A program made the position numbers and the translations under genes. The notes under the pieces were generated by a model. The model was not told the DNA's origin and did no database searches. It was given only the letters and a program-made list of their open reading frames with translations. A DNA stretch of 64,000 bases, taken from NCBI RefSeq assembly GCF_000189635.1, contig NW_002476559.1, positions 248,001 through 312,000 on the forward strand, written 5' to 3'. How positions within the stretch are numbered: position 1 is the first letter of the stretch; each line of letters starts with the position of its first letter. The DNA is from Tetrahymena thermophila SB210 (lineage: Eukaryota; Ciliophora; Oligohymenophorea; Hymenostomatida; Tetrahymenidae). Positions 26,016 through 40,200 of the stretch are shown in pieces.

Positions 26016-29000
26016 TCAATATAATTTGATATATTCAAGACCAAAAAAGTGCTTTTTAATACTCACTAATTTAAGTTACTTAAATATGTTTTTTGGAATT
26101 TGAATTTTATTTGTATAATTTTCAATCAAAGTTATCAGTATTAAATTTTAAAGCTTTCTTAATGTTCTACACAAAAGCTTTAATTAATTAGGTGTTTAAT
26201 CTAGAACGCTTTCAAATCCGATACCTATTAATTTTAGACTTTGCATCTTTACTAAACTTTCACTTATTTATTAGTTTAGGTCTTCTAATCTTATAGAAAA
26301 GCCAATTTTAATAGTTAATTATTCTATTTTTTTCAAATTAGATACAGAATCAAAAAATAACCTGATTCCCTCAACTGTGTAATTTTAGCAATCAAATATC
26401 TCGTACTCCAATAATTTGATTTCTTTTAAATACTAGAAAGATTCTACTATTTAGCAACCTTCTTACCACTAAATATCATTTCCTTAGGAGTTAAAGTACA
26501 GTTTTAAGCTATTTAAATTTTTTAATTCTTTGATGCTTTAACCTAAAACTTAAACACTTTCTGTTCCTATATTGTTTCCTTTTTCTATAAAAAATAATAA
26601 AGAACTTAAGCATTTTAATTACCTTATAGATTTAAACAGACATTGAGCACCCTATTAGCCCAAAGAATTACTAGAAACAAGTCTTATGACAACATCTGAT
26701 AAAATATCTAGAGTTGAAAAGCAATAATCAAGATATTTTAGTTGATCGATACTAAGTTGCTGACTTTTTTCTATATAGCATTTTACTTAAACTATAGTAT
26801 TTTTAAATAAATCTTCATTTTATTAAATGGCAACTTAGTTTTATTCCTTATTACACTTTTCTAATTATTTTTTAACTGAAATTGCTCTCGAAAAATGGAA
26901 ATTTTTAATATCATGAACAAATTAAATTGTATTTAAAAATGGTAAATCCTTTAACGAGTTAATTATGTAAGTTGATACGTAAGAGCCTATTTCAAATTTA
27001 AGGTAAATTAATTTATGCAAATTTTAAAATTTTTGTCTTACAAAAATCATATCTTATTCTGTAAAACAGGCATCATGAAGTTATAGACAAAGCTCTTATA
27101 GATTTTTCAAGCCAGATATTTGCAAAAATAATTCACTCATGTGAGAAGCATAAGAGTTATGAGATTCAAAATTAATATCTAAAAATTTTAGCTAAAATTT
27201 GTTAGAAATACTTGCAGCCAATAAATTGAATATAATTTAATTATTTTAGCTTTCTTGTTAAGCTTTCAGCTATAATTTCAAAAATTTTAGGCTGCTCAAA
27301 TTTTTAATGCTCTCAAAAATACAAAGAAGATTTTATTAAGATAGGCTATCTTCTATGCTGATATTGAAGCGTTTAAGATGGAGTTTATTTTAAAATATAA
27401 TACTAAAATTTTAAAATCCTTGCTCACTGAGGTTTTTCAGTTTCAAATCTATACTTTAAATTTCTGTTAATTTATCCAAACTCTGTATTAGCGCTTGACT
27501 TGCTATATTTTCTAAATGTTAAGTAGGCATAAAAAGAGTTAGATTTTCTAATTTTTACATTCTTTGAATACTCTGAGCTGCTAGTAGAGCATCGAATTCA
27601 TTCCAAGTTTAAGATTCTTGGAAAATTAGAGAGCAACTTGTCAATAGAGACAAATCTTTCATCATATTTCCAAAACTTTTTATGTTAATTTTGCTTTTAG
27701 AGTTAATGCTGAAAAAAAACTGCTTTATTTTATTGGTTGTCTAAAGAACTTCAGACCAAAATTTTAATGTGAATTGATCCTCTGCTTAATCTTCTACGTA
27801 TTTGATACATAAACTAAATTTTTAAAGTTATTTAATAACATACTAAAATTTTTAGACCATTTCTTTATCAATATTTTCAAAAGGTACTTAGTGATCAACA
27901 TTTAATTTCAAGGATCTTATATTTTATTGATTTTTTAATCCTTTGAATAAAATCTCTAAAATATTTTGAGAAACTGAAAAGTTAGATCTGAAATTTATTT
28001 TTAAGGAATCAATAGATTAAATTGTACTTAATTTATCAACAAATTCCTAAAACTATACCTCTTATATGCTACTTTTTTCATTACAGTACACAGATACTAA
28101 AAATTTGAGAGTTTTGAGGTATTTTAAATTTTAAAAGCAAGAAACCTAAGAAATAATTTCATCTAAATTCTATCCAAATTTAATTTTGAAAGTCAAGTGT
28201 TCAAGGTTTATAAGACTCGAAATAGCTTTTTCAATTCCTAAGTTATTCAATTTCATTATTTCTATGTATTGTAAATAAAGCTTAAGTGTTTTCAGATTGT
28301 TTAAATTGCTAAGGCATTTAAATAACTCCACAATTACATGTTTAGGCATTTTGTTAAATCTCTCAATGTTTAACTCAAGAATTTCCAATTAAGTTAAATT
28401 TCTTAACTAATTGATAAAATAACCCATACCATTTTAAGAAGTAAGTTAACACTATTTAAACTTGATAGCGAATCTTTTTAAATTTTGTAAATAAGTGATT
28501 CCATCTGAAAAACAAGAAATTGAAGATTGAATTGCCTAATTCATTTGAATTTCTAAAATTTCCAAGTTCTTTAAACTTTAATATGTCTCTTTTAAACTGA
28601 ATCCATGGTCATCTAATGAATCGTTTTTTTGCTAAAATGTAATGGCTAAAGTTAATTCTTAAAGTGAATTCAAATTTCTTAATCCTATACTTAATAACTG
28701 GCCAATATCCTTTACCTGCATAGATGGTTAATCAATTTTTAAATAAATTTTTTTCAAGTTTTGAATTGATTGAAAAGATCTAAATAATGAAAAAAGATAG
28801 TCATTAATTTAAAAAACGCTTTTTCCTATTGAAACAAATATATTTTGTAATTCTTTGTTTTTTTCTAAATATTCGTCTAATTTTTTAATTTCATTTGGTG
28901 CTTTTAAAAAATATTTTAATGATAAAGTAAGTTCTTTAACATTCTAATAATTATCTAATTAGTAATCCAATCTTTGGCTATTGCTATCACAACTTAAATC

Positions 29001-29030
29001 GATTTTATTTTATTTTACTTATTTACCCAT
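26016..29030 (-). CDS. Leucine-rich-repeat protein C (1004 aa)
   Basis: A single uninterrupted frame of 1005 codons from ATG (29030) to TGA. The whole protein is built of imperfect LRR units with the pattern LxxLxxLxLxx(N/D), each about 25-30 residues, such as LTQLEILELNIERFNKM and LINLEHLTFKIKF. Spacing and strand pattern fit the LRR solenoid fold, close to the irregular repeats common in ciliates. No signal peptide, membrane segment, kinase or F-box motif is seen, so it is probably an intracellular binding scaffold. It is divergently paired with LRR gene D across 365 nt. It is more distant from F, G and I than those are from each other. Partner unknown. Confidence 0.87.
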
Positions 29031-29395
29031 TTTTATTTCTAATTAAATTTATTTAAAAGTCTAAAACGAATTTTTATTTTTAATGAAAAACAATAAATAA
29101 TAAATTGAAATAAATAAAAAATAAATAAAATTAGCAAGATTTAAATAATTTACAAATTTATAAAAATTAAGATTGATAATTCATTGATTTATTTATTGCA
29201 ATTTTTTTATTTTAAAATTTATTTAATTTTGATAAATTTATTTAAATTATTCAAATTACATAAAAATAATTTTAAAATTCTGAAATTTATTATAAAAATA
29301 TTTAATAAAAGAATACATTAAATGAATATATTTGATATTTTTGTTATTATTAATAAACAAAGATTTAATTAAAGCTGAAAACGAAAATAAAAATA
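29031..29395. promoter_or_regulatory. Divergent promoter region between LRR genes C and D
   Basis: 365 nt between two divergent ATGs, nearly pure A/T. It must carry both promoters if the models are right. No recognisable element. Confidence 0.45.
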
Positions 29396-32200
29396 ATGGA
29401 GCAAAGGTAATAAATAAAAACAATTCAAATTACAGATTTTATCCCATAAGAAAAAAATGAAATAGAAATATAAAAATGTTAATTTTCAGATGAAATTTCA
29501 TTTTTTGTGAACAAAACTTAAGACGCATAAAATCTAATAACTCGTGTTTAAAATTATTGCTAATAATTGAAAAATTTAAGAAATATTTCAATTTGTATAG
29601 GAGCTAATATCTTTTTAGGAGAGAGAGGAATATCGAAAATGTTTGAAACTCTAAAAAATATTAAAACTCTTCAACATCTTAAATTGAAAATAGATTAAGG
29701 AAATTAGTTTGGATTAAATAATGGTGAAGCACTAATAGAAGGTCTCAATTCATTAAAACATCTTAGATCTCTAAACTTAAAATTAAGCATTTTTAATAAT
29801 ATCAAGTAATAAGAACCAGATATTATAGGGAAATCCTTTTGTTAACTGGTTTAATTGGAAAGTTTATCACTGACACTTTATAGATATATAGGAAAAAGAA
29901 ATATTCAGAAGGAAGTTATCAATTCAATTAAAAATTTGAATAAACTTTAGAATTTAAAACTGAAAATTAAAGATAGCTATTTACACATTTATGATTGCTA
30001 TGATATTTTGAATTTTAATGAAGTTAATTTGCCTGATTTGTAAGAATTTTTTTTTGTTATAAAAAATAACAGTTTGAAGTATCCAGAAAATGAAGTTTTA
30101 GATAATTTTTTACAAATTTTAAATTTAGATAAGGATTTTGCTTTAGAGAAAAGAAATGAACGCTTATTACTTATTCTTGGAATATTCAAGTAAATTCATT
30201 TATTTAAAAGTGTAAAAAGGTTATCTATATAATTCGATAAGTTTATACCCTTGAATTTTTATTAAAAAATATTCGAATTACTAAAAGATGTATAAAATCT
30301 GATAATACCTAAATTAAAAATGTGTATTGATTATTTTGAAACATCTGAAGAAATTACTGAATTTACTAATAATTTGATTAAATTTCAAGGAATATAAGAG
30401 TTAGAATTAAAATTATAGGGAGAAATTTCTATCATATATTTTTATCAACTTTTGTAAGGGTTAACATAACTAAAAAATTTACAAAAATTCTCTATTAAAG
30501 CTTCATACATATCTGAGGAAATTTATGAGAGCGAATCAGATGAAAAGGATTCAGAGAATGAGGAAGAAGAAAAATAATAACAAGAAAAAACAGATTAAAA
30601 AAATGATGATGGAGCTTAACAAGAAGAATTTAAAGAAAAAGAAGAAGTAGAAGTAAAAAAATAAAAAATTGAAAAAGAAATATTTTAAGAAATAGAAGAT
30701 CAAAAGAAATATCAATAATAAAAAGAAGAAAAATAAGAAAATGAGGAGAAAAAATAAAATGAATTTGAATGTGAAATCACAAAAAAGGATTTAAAACTAT
30801 AGAATTTAATTGAAAGCTTGGTAAGTGAAGATGTTATAAATTACTATTCTAATTTAAAAGAATGTTGTTTTTAAGTTAAAACCTATTAATTTGATTAGTC
30901 TTACAAATAAATTAATTTAAATCAATTTCTATCTTAAATAAAATCATTAAGCAGGTTAAATATTTCACATTTTTATGATCATTATGAAAATGAAGAAATT
31001 AGTGTTTAAAAAGAACATTTTGATACATTAAAATGTACCAATTTGAAGAAACTAAAAATTAATATTTCTTAATTTGAAAAAGATTTCAATTTAATCTAAT
31101 TTTTCAATGCAATTAAACCTCTTTGTAAACTTGAAAAACTTGCAATTATCCTTAAAAACGAAAAAAAAATGAATTTAGATGAAATTTTAATATTGAAATA
31201 AGTCTTTTAGAATTTGTAGAACCTAAAAGAGCTCACTTTGTATTCGAATTTTGAGTAATCAGAAAATTTATAAGAAATATAACATTTTTTTGAAGGCTTA
31301 AATTATTTGAATCTTGAAAAATTGTCACTTTCAATACCTCAGTCAACTTTTGATAGTAATTCTGCTTAATATTTTAGTAATTAGATTGGAAAATTAAAAG
31401 TTGATAAAACTTTTAATATTTCGATTTAAAAAAGCAATTAATTTTTTATTAATGGAGCTGATGTCTTCCTATAAAATCTTGTTAGCCTTTAATAAATAGT
31501 AGAATTTGATATAAAAATTTTGAAAAAAAATATTTAGAAAGAATAGGTTAGAAACATTTTTTCATAATTACATCATCTAAAGTAGTTAGAAAAACTTAAG
31601 ATAGTTATATTTGATATAGAGCTAACAGAAGAAGATATATAATTCATTAAGAATTCTCTTAAATAATTATATTAGCTATAATAATTGAGTATTATGGTTG
31701 ATTCCTTTTAAGTTCTTTATCTTATGAATTTACATTAAGATTTACCATTTCTATAATTATTTAGTAGTGAGTTTTTCGATTTAAAATTTAAAAGAAATGG
31801 TTTAAATCGAATAAAATTTTGTTAACAAGAAGCCTAAAAACAACTGAATAATAACCAATCTTTACAAGAAAGTAGTTAAAAACTTGTACAAAAAAATTTT
31901 GAATTATTGAGAATTAAAATAGATTTTAAATACTCAATCTTGAAAAAAGAAATAGAGAGTAAATGGGTATTTTAAAATTTATAAATTCCTTAAAACATAG
32001 AACTTAAAATAAATTCAGCATCTCCAGCCACATATTAAAATTTAGTTAAAATATTTAAAAATTTTAAGTTACATTAATAAATAAGGTATGTCAAATTAAA
32101 CTAGCCCAAAAAAATAAAGACCAAACCCTACAAAAACGATATGCAAAACATTTTTTATAAAATAAAATATCTGGTAGAATTTAAGTAAGTATTTATTTGA
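29396..32200 (+). CDS. Leucine-rich-repeat protein D with charged insert (934 aa)
   Basis: One open frame of 935 codons. Residues about 1-375 and 470-934 are LRR-like, for example LQHLKLKIDQ, LKHLRSLNLKLS and LQNLQNLKELTLYSNF. Between them, at about residues 380-460 (nt 30531-30770), lies a highly charged Glu/Lys/Gln insert likely to form a coiled coil or disordered linker. It contains runs such as ESDEKDSENEEEEK. None of the other LRR proteins in the window has such an insert. No signal peptide or membrane segment. It is the only LRR gene here on the plus strand and is paired head to head with C. Function unknown; an intracellular scaffold is the simplest guess. Confidence 0.85.
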
Positions 32201-32689
32201 AATAAAAAATAGAAATTCTCTACAAAGTATGCATTTAAGTAAAGGTAAATCCTTTTCTTATATTTATACAAATCAATATTAAATATATGATTAAAATTAA
32301 AAATAAGTTTAATTAAAATTAAATATATACTTTATGTTTATTACAAAATAATTTTTGAATTTTTTTGATTTATAAAAATTATTTATTTTTATTTTTTATT
32401 TTATTTAATATAATATCTTTATTTGATTATAGTAGATTAAAGCTAATTTATTTATGTAAAAGAATAAGCACATATTAATTTATATTAATTGATATACCAC
32501 AGTGCAATTACATTAACAGAAAACATTTAGAACTTTTATAGAAATAAGTGAGAAAGTTTCTTGAACTTCTAAAAAAAATATTGAATAGAACAATTTTTTT
32601 TTACATTTAAAAATTGCTATTCCTATTTAATATAAATTTTTGATTAAATTTAAGCATTAAGGTAATAGTAAATAAGACATTTGATCAAG
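32201..32689. other. Spacer LRR D - lipase
   Basis: 489 nt of AT-rich sequence between two plus-strand genes, expected to hold the lipase promoter. Nothing else seen. Confidence 0.45.
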
Positions 32690-33605
32690 ATGATGAAAAC
32701 ACTAATTTTACTTATTTTAGTAACATTGAGCTAATGTATTTAATATAATGAAACAGAGAGCATTTAATTAGCAGCTTACTCGCTATCAAGTTATTGTAAA
32801 TCAGACAATTTAAGCCCATATAACTGTGGTAAAATATGCGAAAGAAGTGGTGAATTGTCAGATGTATAATTTATGAATGACTATGAATAGAATTTATTTG
32901 GTTATATTGGATATTAGCCTTAAAAGAATTAGATTTTAGTTGTTTTTAGAGGATCTATACTATCTGACAAAAAGAATGTGCTGATTGACTTAGATATTCT
33001 TAAGATTAACTACCCTTTTTGTCAAAATTGCAAAGTTAGTAAGGGATTCTTAGGCGCATATTAAAAATTGAAATCACAGGCTAATAAGCTGATTTAAGAA
33101 TACAAATAACGATATAATGTAATCAAAATGTCAAAAAAATCATTTTAATTACTAACTTATAAAAAAATAGGATGCCCAAATAGTAGCCACAGGACATAGC
33201 TTAGGAGCAGCTTTAGCAAGTTTATTTGTTGTAGATGTATTTGAAACATTTAACTATTAAGTGGATTATATGTTCACATTTGGATCACCTAGAGTTGGAA
33301 ATTAACACTTCGCTAACTACTTTAACTAAATTATTAGTCCTGATAATAATTTTAGAGTATTTAAGGGGAAAGACTCTATAGCTAGGTTTCCCTCAAGTAC
33401 TATTGGATATAATCATTTTGGTTAAGGAGTTTATTATGATGAATAAGATAATTACATATTTTGCTAAAACGAATTTGATGCTAATTGTAATTAGTATTAT
33501 TTCTGGTAACTAAATTTCGCAGATCACTAAAAATATGTCAAATGCACCTTTAGCTAATTTAGAGGCGATTAAATGTGTACAGGATCTAAAAATGAAAACA
33601 TATGA
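32690..33605 (+). CDS. Secreted class 3 (fungal-type) lipase, 287 aa
   Basis: Two exons, 32690-33118 and 33171-33605, with a 52-nt GT-AG intron; 864 nt coding. The N-terminus MMKTLILLILVTLSQC is a clear signal peptide. The core fits lipase class 3: ILVVFRGS (oxyanion-side strand), then the nucleophile elbow TGHSLGAALASLF with catalytic Ser right after the intron. Next come MFTFGSPRVGNQHFANYF and an Asp in the PDNN/KGKDSIARFP region. A His follows near ...FADHQKY; the more usual H is in YNHFGQGVYY. Cys pairs (CKS, NCGKICER, CQNCK, CNQ, CTF, MCTG) suggest disulfides, fitting secretion. It likely hydrolyses acylglycerols outside the cell or in a digestive vacuole. The length is typical for the family. 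It is the only enzyme-like gene in the window and is not duplicated here. Confidence 0.93.
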
Positions 33606-33922
33606 AAAAATTATGAAATATATATGTAATTATTTAAATTAAATATATAATCAAACATTTATAGTAGAATAAAAACATATAATGTAAAAACAATTAATCA
33701 TTTCAGATGATATAAATTCAAAAGATTTCATAAATTATTTTTTTTCAATTAAAATTCAAAAAAATATGAAGAAATATTTTGGTTTTGATTAATATACTCT
33801 TATTTTATATTAAATTTTTTTAAAAGTTTATAATTAGAAAAAGTAAAAAATAAATTAATGTAGATATTTCAAAATTTTATTTTAGACCAAAAAGTAAAAT
33901 ATAAAATATAAATAAATATAAA
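33606..33922. other. Convergent spacer lipase / LRR F
   Basis: 317 nt, AT-rich, between converging genes. The right part (about 33830-33922) matches the 3' flanks of LRR genes G and I, so it belongs to the duplicated LRR unit. Confidence 0.55.
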
Positions 33923-36900
33923 TCATTCGAATTCATAAACGTCATTATAACATTACTGAATAGAAACAACTCTTTTTAGTTTATTTATTATATTACTATT
34001 TTGGCTAATTGAAATAAATTAAAGGTTTTGTAGCAATAAAAGTGATCTGCAAATTTAATTTATTGTTTCATCTTATTATTAATTAAAAGACAGAGTTAAG
34101 CTTCTCAAGTTTTTACTTAATTTATTGCATAAATTATTAAATTCTATGAGAAAATCTGATTTAATTGTCAAATTATTTAAAATTATAGACAAATTTTATA
34201 AATTTTATAAATTTGCCACTTATCTACAAATCTCACAAGCAAATTATAATTATTCAGTTGTTTCTTAAAACTTCTATTAAAATATGAATTAAATAGATAT
34301 ACTTTTCACCTATTTCAGCATTCCTAAACATTCTAAAAATATATATAGATTTTACCATTCTAAATTATTTCCTTCTTCATAAATAACAAAACTTAGAGCT
34401 TTCAAATATTATATTTACAGTAAGGATTAGCCAAATACTTTTAGACTTTCGTTTCCTATTTAATTTTTTGATTGCACTTCAATATTTAATTTTTTCATAA
34501 ATTGCATATAAGATAGATTCTTGAAGATTAATAAGGAGTTACTTTCACCCAACTGATTATTTTTACAGATTTTAAATTCTAATTCTGTTAAAAATTTTAA
34601 GCTCTCAAATATGAAAGGAATTAAATTTTATTTTTATGAGATTTAAACATCATAATCAGTTAAAAGACAATCATTTTCAATTTTTAAAGATATTTTTTGA
34701 GGATGATTCTATGATTAACTCTATAATTGTTATGAATTATTCTATTAATTAATTACATGATGCTTTTCAACTAAAAATTTCCTTTCTGATGAAACAAAGC
34801 AATGATTGAAATTTTTTACAGAACTTTCAAATTAGATATTAGTAAGAGATTATATTTCTTAAAAAAGTTATACAAGGTGCAGCATACTGAAAGAATATCC
34901 TGTCATATAAATACTTTAAAGAAGCTTTAATTTGCTTAAGTATTATTTAAATAGGATACCTTCTTCTTTCTTCATCAGCAAACTCTTAAAATTCAAAAAC
35001 AAGAATCCTACTCTCTTTATTTAGGAAATTTTTTAAAACATATTCTCAAAATTTTTCCAATAAACTTGATTGATATCTATAGAAATATCTATGGTTTCTA
35101 GCTTTTTAGGAAATTTAAAGCTGCTTCCAAAATCTGCTTCTTCTTCTTCACTTTAAAAGTTTTTTCCAATGATATTAATTGTTAGATAACTTAAATTTTG
35201 TAAGTTTTCAAAGATCCCCAGTAAATTTTTTATTGTTTATTTACTGAATTAATCTTTAATTATTTTTATTTCCAAAAAAGTTAGTCTATTTAAATTATTA
35301 ATTGTAGTTATCAATTTTTAAAAACCTAGATCATCAACAGTGGCACAGTCATTTTAAAATTAAATTTCTAATTGATCTAATTTTTTTAATTCTATTAAAT
35401 TATTACTCAATTCTTCCAGACTTTCATAGGAAAGATTAATTTTACTTAAAAAATTAAGCTGTAAACTTTCTAAATTTTTATTTTGCTTTAATTTTGTAAA
35501 CAAATTTAAGAGCTAACTCTCTTCTAACTATAAAAAATCGCTCAAATTTATCTTCAACTCTTTCAAATTAAATTTATTTTATACCGAATCTTACAATTTC
35601 ATTGATTAAGGTTTTAATTAAGTTTATGAAAAATCAGAAATATGTAAATAAAGCTCCTCTAATTTTTCTGAAACACTAATTGACTTGGCTAATATATTTG
35701 GATAGAAGCTATTATCGAAAAAAGTACCATCAAATTAGATCCTAAAATGTATTACACTCAATTATTATATAACTTCAATAAATTACTACACATTTAACTA
35801 GTCAACCTGAGAAAAGTTATTCATGTTAGAAATATCCACTTTTAATTCATTTAGCTTTTTAAGAGAGTTAAGTTATGCTATAAAATTGATAAATTCATGA
35901 AATTTTAAATCGCTAAAGTAAGAGAATTTAAGTGTTAAAGTTACTAAATTGGCAAATTTACAAATATGTTCTGCTAAATCTTAGAAATTATTTTTTTCAT
36001 CTTAATCTTCTTAGATTGTATATTATTTATAATTATCTATCAAAAAATCTAAAATAACTTATTCCAAATTATTGATTTTCGAAAAAATTGATAAAATAAA
36101 ATTACTGAGAGAGACTGAAATATAATCAAATTTTATTTTTAATTTTTTAAGATTTGGTAAAAAGTCTCTGCAAATCTCTGTATTCAATAATTGAAATTAT
36201 TATATTTTTTCTTTATTAAAACAACTAATGCTCAAGTCTAATTTTTAAAGATTACTTAGATTTTTTAGGATGCGTAATACATAATGAAAGAAATTATTAG
36301 ATATAATAATTTAATACCCTAAATCAATACTTAATTCTGTTAAATTATTATTTTAGCAAAGCTCTTCTTCAAATATGTCTAAAATGTATGTAGCTTATTA
36401 ATTACTATAAATTATTTCGAATGAGAATGACTGTAACCCAGATAAGTATCTTATCCCATGAAGTAATAAATTCAAAAAGTATGTCTATTTTTTCAATTAT
36501 TTTACTGATATATCTAAGGATCGTAAGTTCAAAGAATTTTTATAAAATTCAATTAAACAGAGCTATTTATCATCAATAAAGATTTGTGAAAATTCAAAGG
36601 ATAATTTAAGGGATTCTAAATTTTTAAAACTTAATAGGCATGTGGTAAGAGTTTGTTATTATATATTTAGTAGATGTATCATACTATCGAAAGATAAACT
36701 CAAATTAGTAATTTATTGAATATTTTTAAACAAATAGAGAGACTCTTCAATCACCAAATCAAATATTTGAATAAAATTTATTTCTAAAGATTTAAAGTCT
36801 TTTTTATCATTTAAGAAGTCTTTGATTATTAAAAAATGTTTTGTAAAATCTTTACAAAATTCAACAGATATTTAAAATTTTTCTAATTATTTTATTTTTT

Positions 36901-36988
36901 TGAGTTTATTTTTGAGTTTTTCTTCTGATAGAAATTCATTTATACATAATGTGTTTATTTTGTTTTGTTATTTATTTTGCTACTCCAT
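33923..36988 (-). CDS. Leucine-rich-repeat protein F (1021 aa)
   Basis: One frame of 1022 codons from ATG at 36988 to TGA at 33925-33923; no internal TGA was found on full reading. LRR units run through the whole length, for example LQKLDLSISCF, LKKLKIKFDYIS, LKELKINLSDF and LKKLDQLEIQFQ. No signal peptide or membrane segment. Sequence is closely similar over its full length to G (adjacent) and I, sharing the N-terminus MEQQN-type start, the middle block around FGSSFKFPKKLETIDIS and the C-terminal SLLLLQNLQFISISQ. It is the first of the three close duplicates F, G and I. Probably intracellular; partner unknown. Confidence 0.87.
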
Positions 36989-37229
36989 TTTTTATTTATT
37001 AATGTTTAAAATCTTCTTAGCATTAAATGAGGGTAAATAAAAAACTTTATTTTTAATTTTACAATTTAAAGAATATAAATTTTATAATTTATAAATTTTA
37101 CCGAGCCAAAAGATTCAGATAATAATAAAAATACATTTATTTTATTAATAAGGAATTAGATAAAGTAAAAATAAAATTAATGAATATTTCAAAATTTTTT
37201 TAAAACAAAATGTAAAATATAAATGTAAA

Positions 37230-40200
37230 TCAGTCAAATACATAAACATAATTATAACATTTTTGAATAGAAACGACACTCTTTAATTTGTTTATTATTA
37301 CACTTTTTTGGCTAATTGAAATCAATTAAAGATTTTGTAGCAATAAAAGTGATCTGCAAATTTAATTTATTGTTTCATCTTATTATTAATTAAAAAACAG
37401 AGTTAAGCTTCTCAAGTTTTTACTTAATTTATTGCATAAATTATTAAATTCAATGAGAAAATCTGCTTGAATTGTCAAATTATTTAAAATAATAGATAAA
37501 TTTTGTAAATTTTACAAATTTGCCATTTATCTACAAATCTCAATAGCAAATTTTTATTATTCAGTTGCTTCTTAAAACATCTATTTAAATATGAATTAAA
37601 TAGATATACTTTTCACCTATTTCAGCGTTCCTAAGCATTCTAAAAATAAATATAGATTTTACCATTCTAAATTGTTTCCTTCTTCATAAATAACAAAACT
37701 TAGAACTTTCAAACATGATATTTAGATTAAGGATTAGCCAAATAATTTTACACTTTCGTTTCCTATTTAATTTTTTGATTGTACTTCAACATTTAATTTT
37801 TTCAGAAATTGCAAATAGGATAAATTCTTGAAGATTTATTAGTAATTATTTTCACCCAACTGATTATTTTTACTGATTTTAAATTCTAATTTTGTTAAAA
37901 ATTTTAAGCTTTCAAATATGAAAGGAATTAAATTTTCTTTTTGTGAGATTTCAACATCATAATCAGTTAAAATACAATCATTTTAAATTTTTAGAGATAT
38001 TTTTTGAGGATGATTCTATGATTTACTCTATAATTATTATGAATTACTACTCTATTAGTTTATTGCTAATAATTTCCTTTCTACTTAAACTGTGCAATAA
38101 TTGTATTACTTTATAGAATTTTCAAATTAGATAAAATTAAGAGATTATATTTCTTAAAATAGTTATACAAGGTGCAGCATACAGAAAGAATATCCTGTCA
38201 TATAAATATTTTAAAGAAGCTTTAATTTACTTAAATACTATTTAAATAGGATACTTTCTTCTTTCTTTATCAGCAAACTCTTAAAATTTAATAACAAGTA
38301 TCTTATTCTCTTTAATTAGGAAATTTTTTAAAACATATTCTCAAAATTTTTCCAATAAACTTGATTGATATCTATAGAAATATCTATGGTTTCTAGCTTG
38401 TTAGGAAATTTAAAACTGCTTCCAAAATCAGCTTCTTCTTCATCACTTTCAAAGTTTTTTCCATTGATTTTAATTGTTAGACAACTTAAATTTTGTAAGT
38501 TTTCGAAGATCCCCAGTAAATTTTTTATTGTTTCTTTACTGAATTGATCTTTAATTATTTATATTGCCAAAAAAGTTAGACTATTTAAATTCTTAATTGT
38601 AGTTATCAATTTTTAAAAACCTAGATCATCAACAGTGGCATAATCACTTTAAAATTAAATTTATAATTGATCTAATTTTTTTAATTCTTTTAAATTATTA
38701 TTTAATTCTTCTAAACTTTCGTAAGAAAGACTAACTTTACTTAAAAAGTTAAGCTGTAAACTTTCTAAATTTTTATTTTGCTTTAATTTTGTAAACAAAT
38801 TTAATAGCTAACTCTCTTCTAACTATAAAAAATTACCCAAATTTATCTTTAACTCTTTCAAATTAAATTTATTTTATGCAAAATCTTACAATTTCATGGA
38901 TTAAGGTTTGATTTAAGTTGATGAAAAACTATAAAAATCTAAATATAGTTCCTCTAATTTTTCTGAAACACTTATTGACTAAGCTAGTATATTTGGATAG
39001 AAACTATTATCGAAAAAATTGCAATCAAATTCAATCCTAAAATGTATTAATCTCAATTATTTTATAACTTCAATAAATTACTACACATTTAACTAGTCAA
39101 CCTGAGAAAAGTTTTTCATGTTAGAAATATCGACTTTTAATTCATTTAGCTTTTTAAGAGAGTTAATTTATGCTATAAAATTGATAAATTCATAAAATTT
39201 TAAATCACTAAAGTAAGAGAATTTCAGAGTTAAATTTACTAAATTGACAAATTTACAAATATGCTCTGCTAAATCTTGGAAATTATTTTTTTCTTCTTAA
39301 TCTTATTAGATTATATTTTATTTCTCATTATCTATATAAAAATCTAAAATAACTTATTCCAAATTATTGATTTTCAAAAAAATTGATAAAATAAAATTAA
39401 TGAGAGTTACTGAAATATAATCTAGTTTTATTTTTAATTTTTTAAGATTTGGTAAAAGATTTTTGCAAATCTCTGCATTCAATAATTGAAATTATTATAT
39501 TCTGCCTTTATTAAAACAATAAATGCTCAAATCTAATTTTTAAAGATTACTTAGATTTTTTAGGATGCGTAATAGATAATGAAAGAAATTATTAGATATA
39601 ATAATTTTATACCCTAAATCAATACTTAATTCTGTTAAATTATTACTTTAGCAAAGCTCTTCTTCAAGTATATCTAAAATGTATGAAGCCTATTAATTAC
39701 TATAAAATATTTCAAATGAGAGTGACTGTAACCCAGATAAGTATCTTATTCCATGAAGTAATAAATTCAAAAAGTAAGTCTATTTTTTCAAATATTATAC
39801 TGATATTTCTAAGGATCGTAAATTCTAAGAATTTTTATAAAATTCAATTAAACAAATCTATTTATCATCAATAAAGATTTGTTAAAATTCAAAAGATAAT
39901 TTAAGGGATTCTAAATTTTTAAAACTTAATAGGTATGTACTAAGAGTTTATTATTATACTTTTGAAATATGTATCATACTATCGAAAGATAAACTCAAAT
40001 TAGTTATTTATTAAATATTTTTAAACAAGCAGAGAGACTCTTCAATCACTAAATCAAATATTTGAATAAAATTTATTTCTAAAGATTTAAAGTCTTTTTT
40101 ATCATTTAAGAAGTCTTTGATGATTAAAAAATGTTTTGTAAAATCTTTACAAAATTCAACAAATATTTAAAATTTTTCAAATTATTTTATTTTTTTGAGT

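Noticed and set aside
38365..38547. Plus-strand frames at 38365-38547 and 46884-47066 that resemble each other
   Set aside because: They are antisense to the same LRR segment in duplicates G and I.
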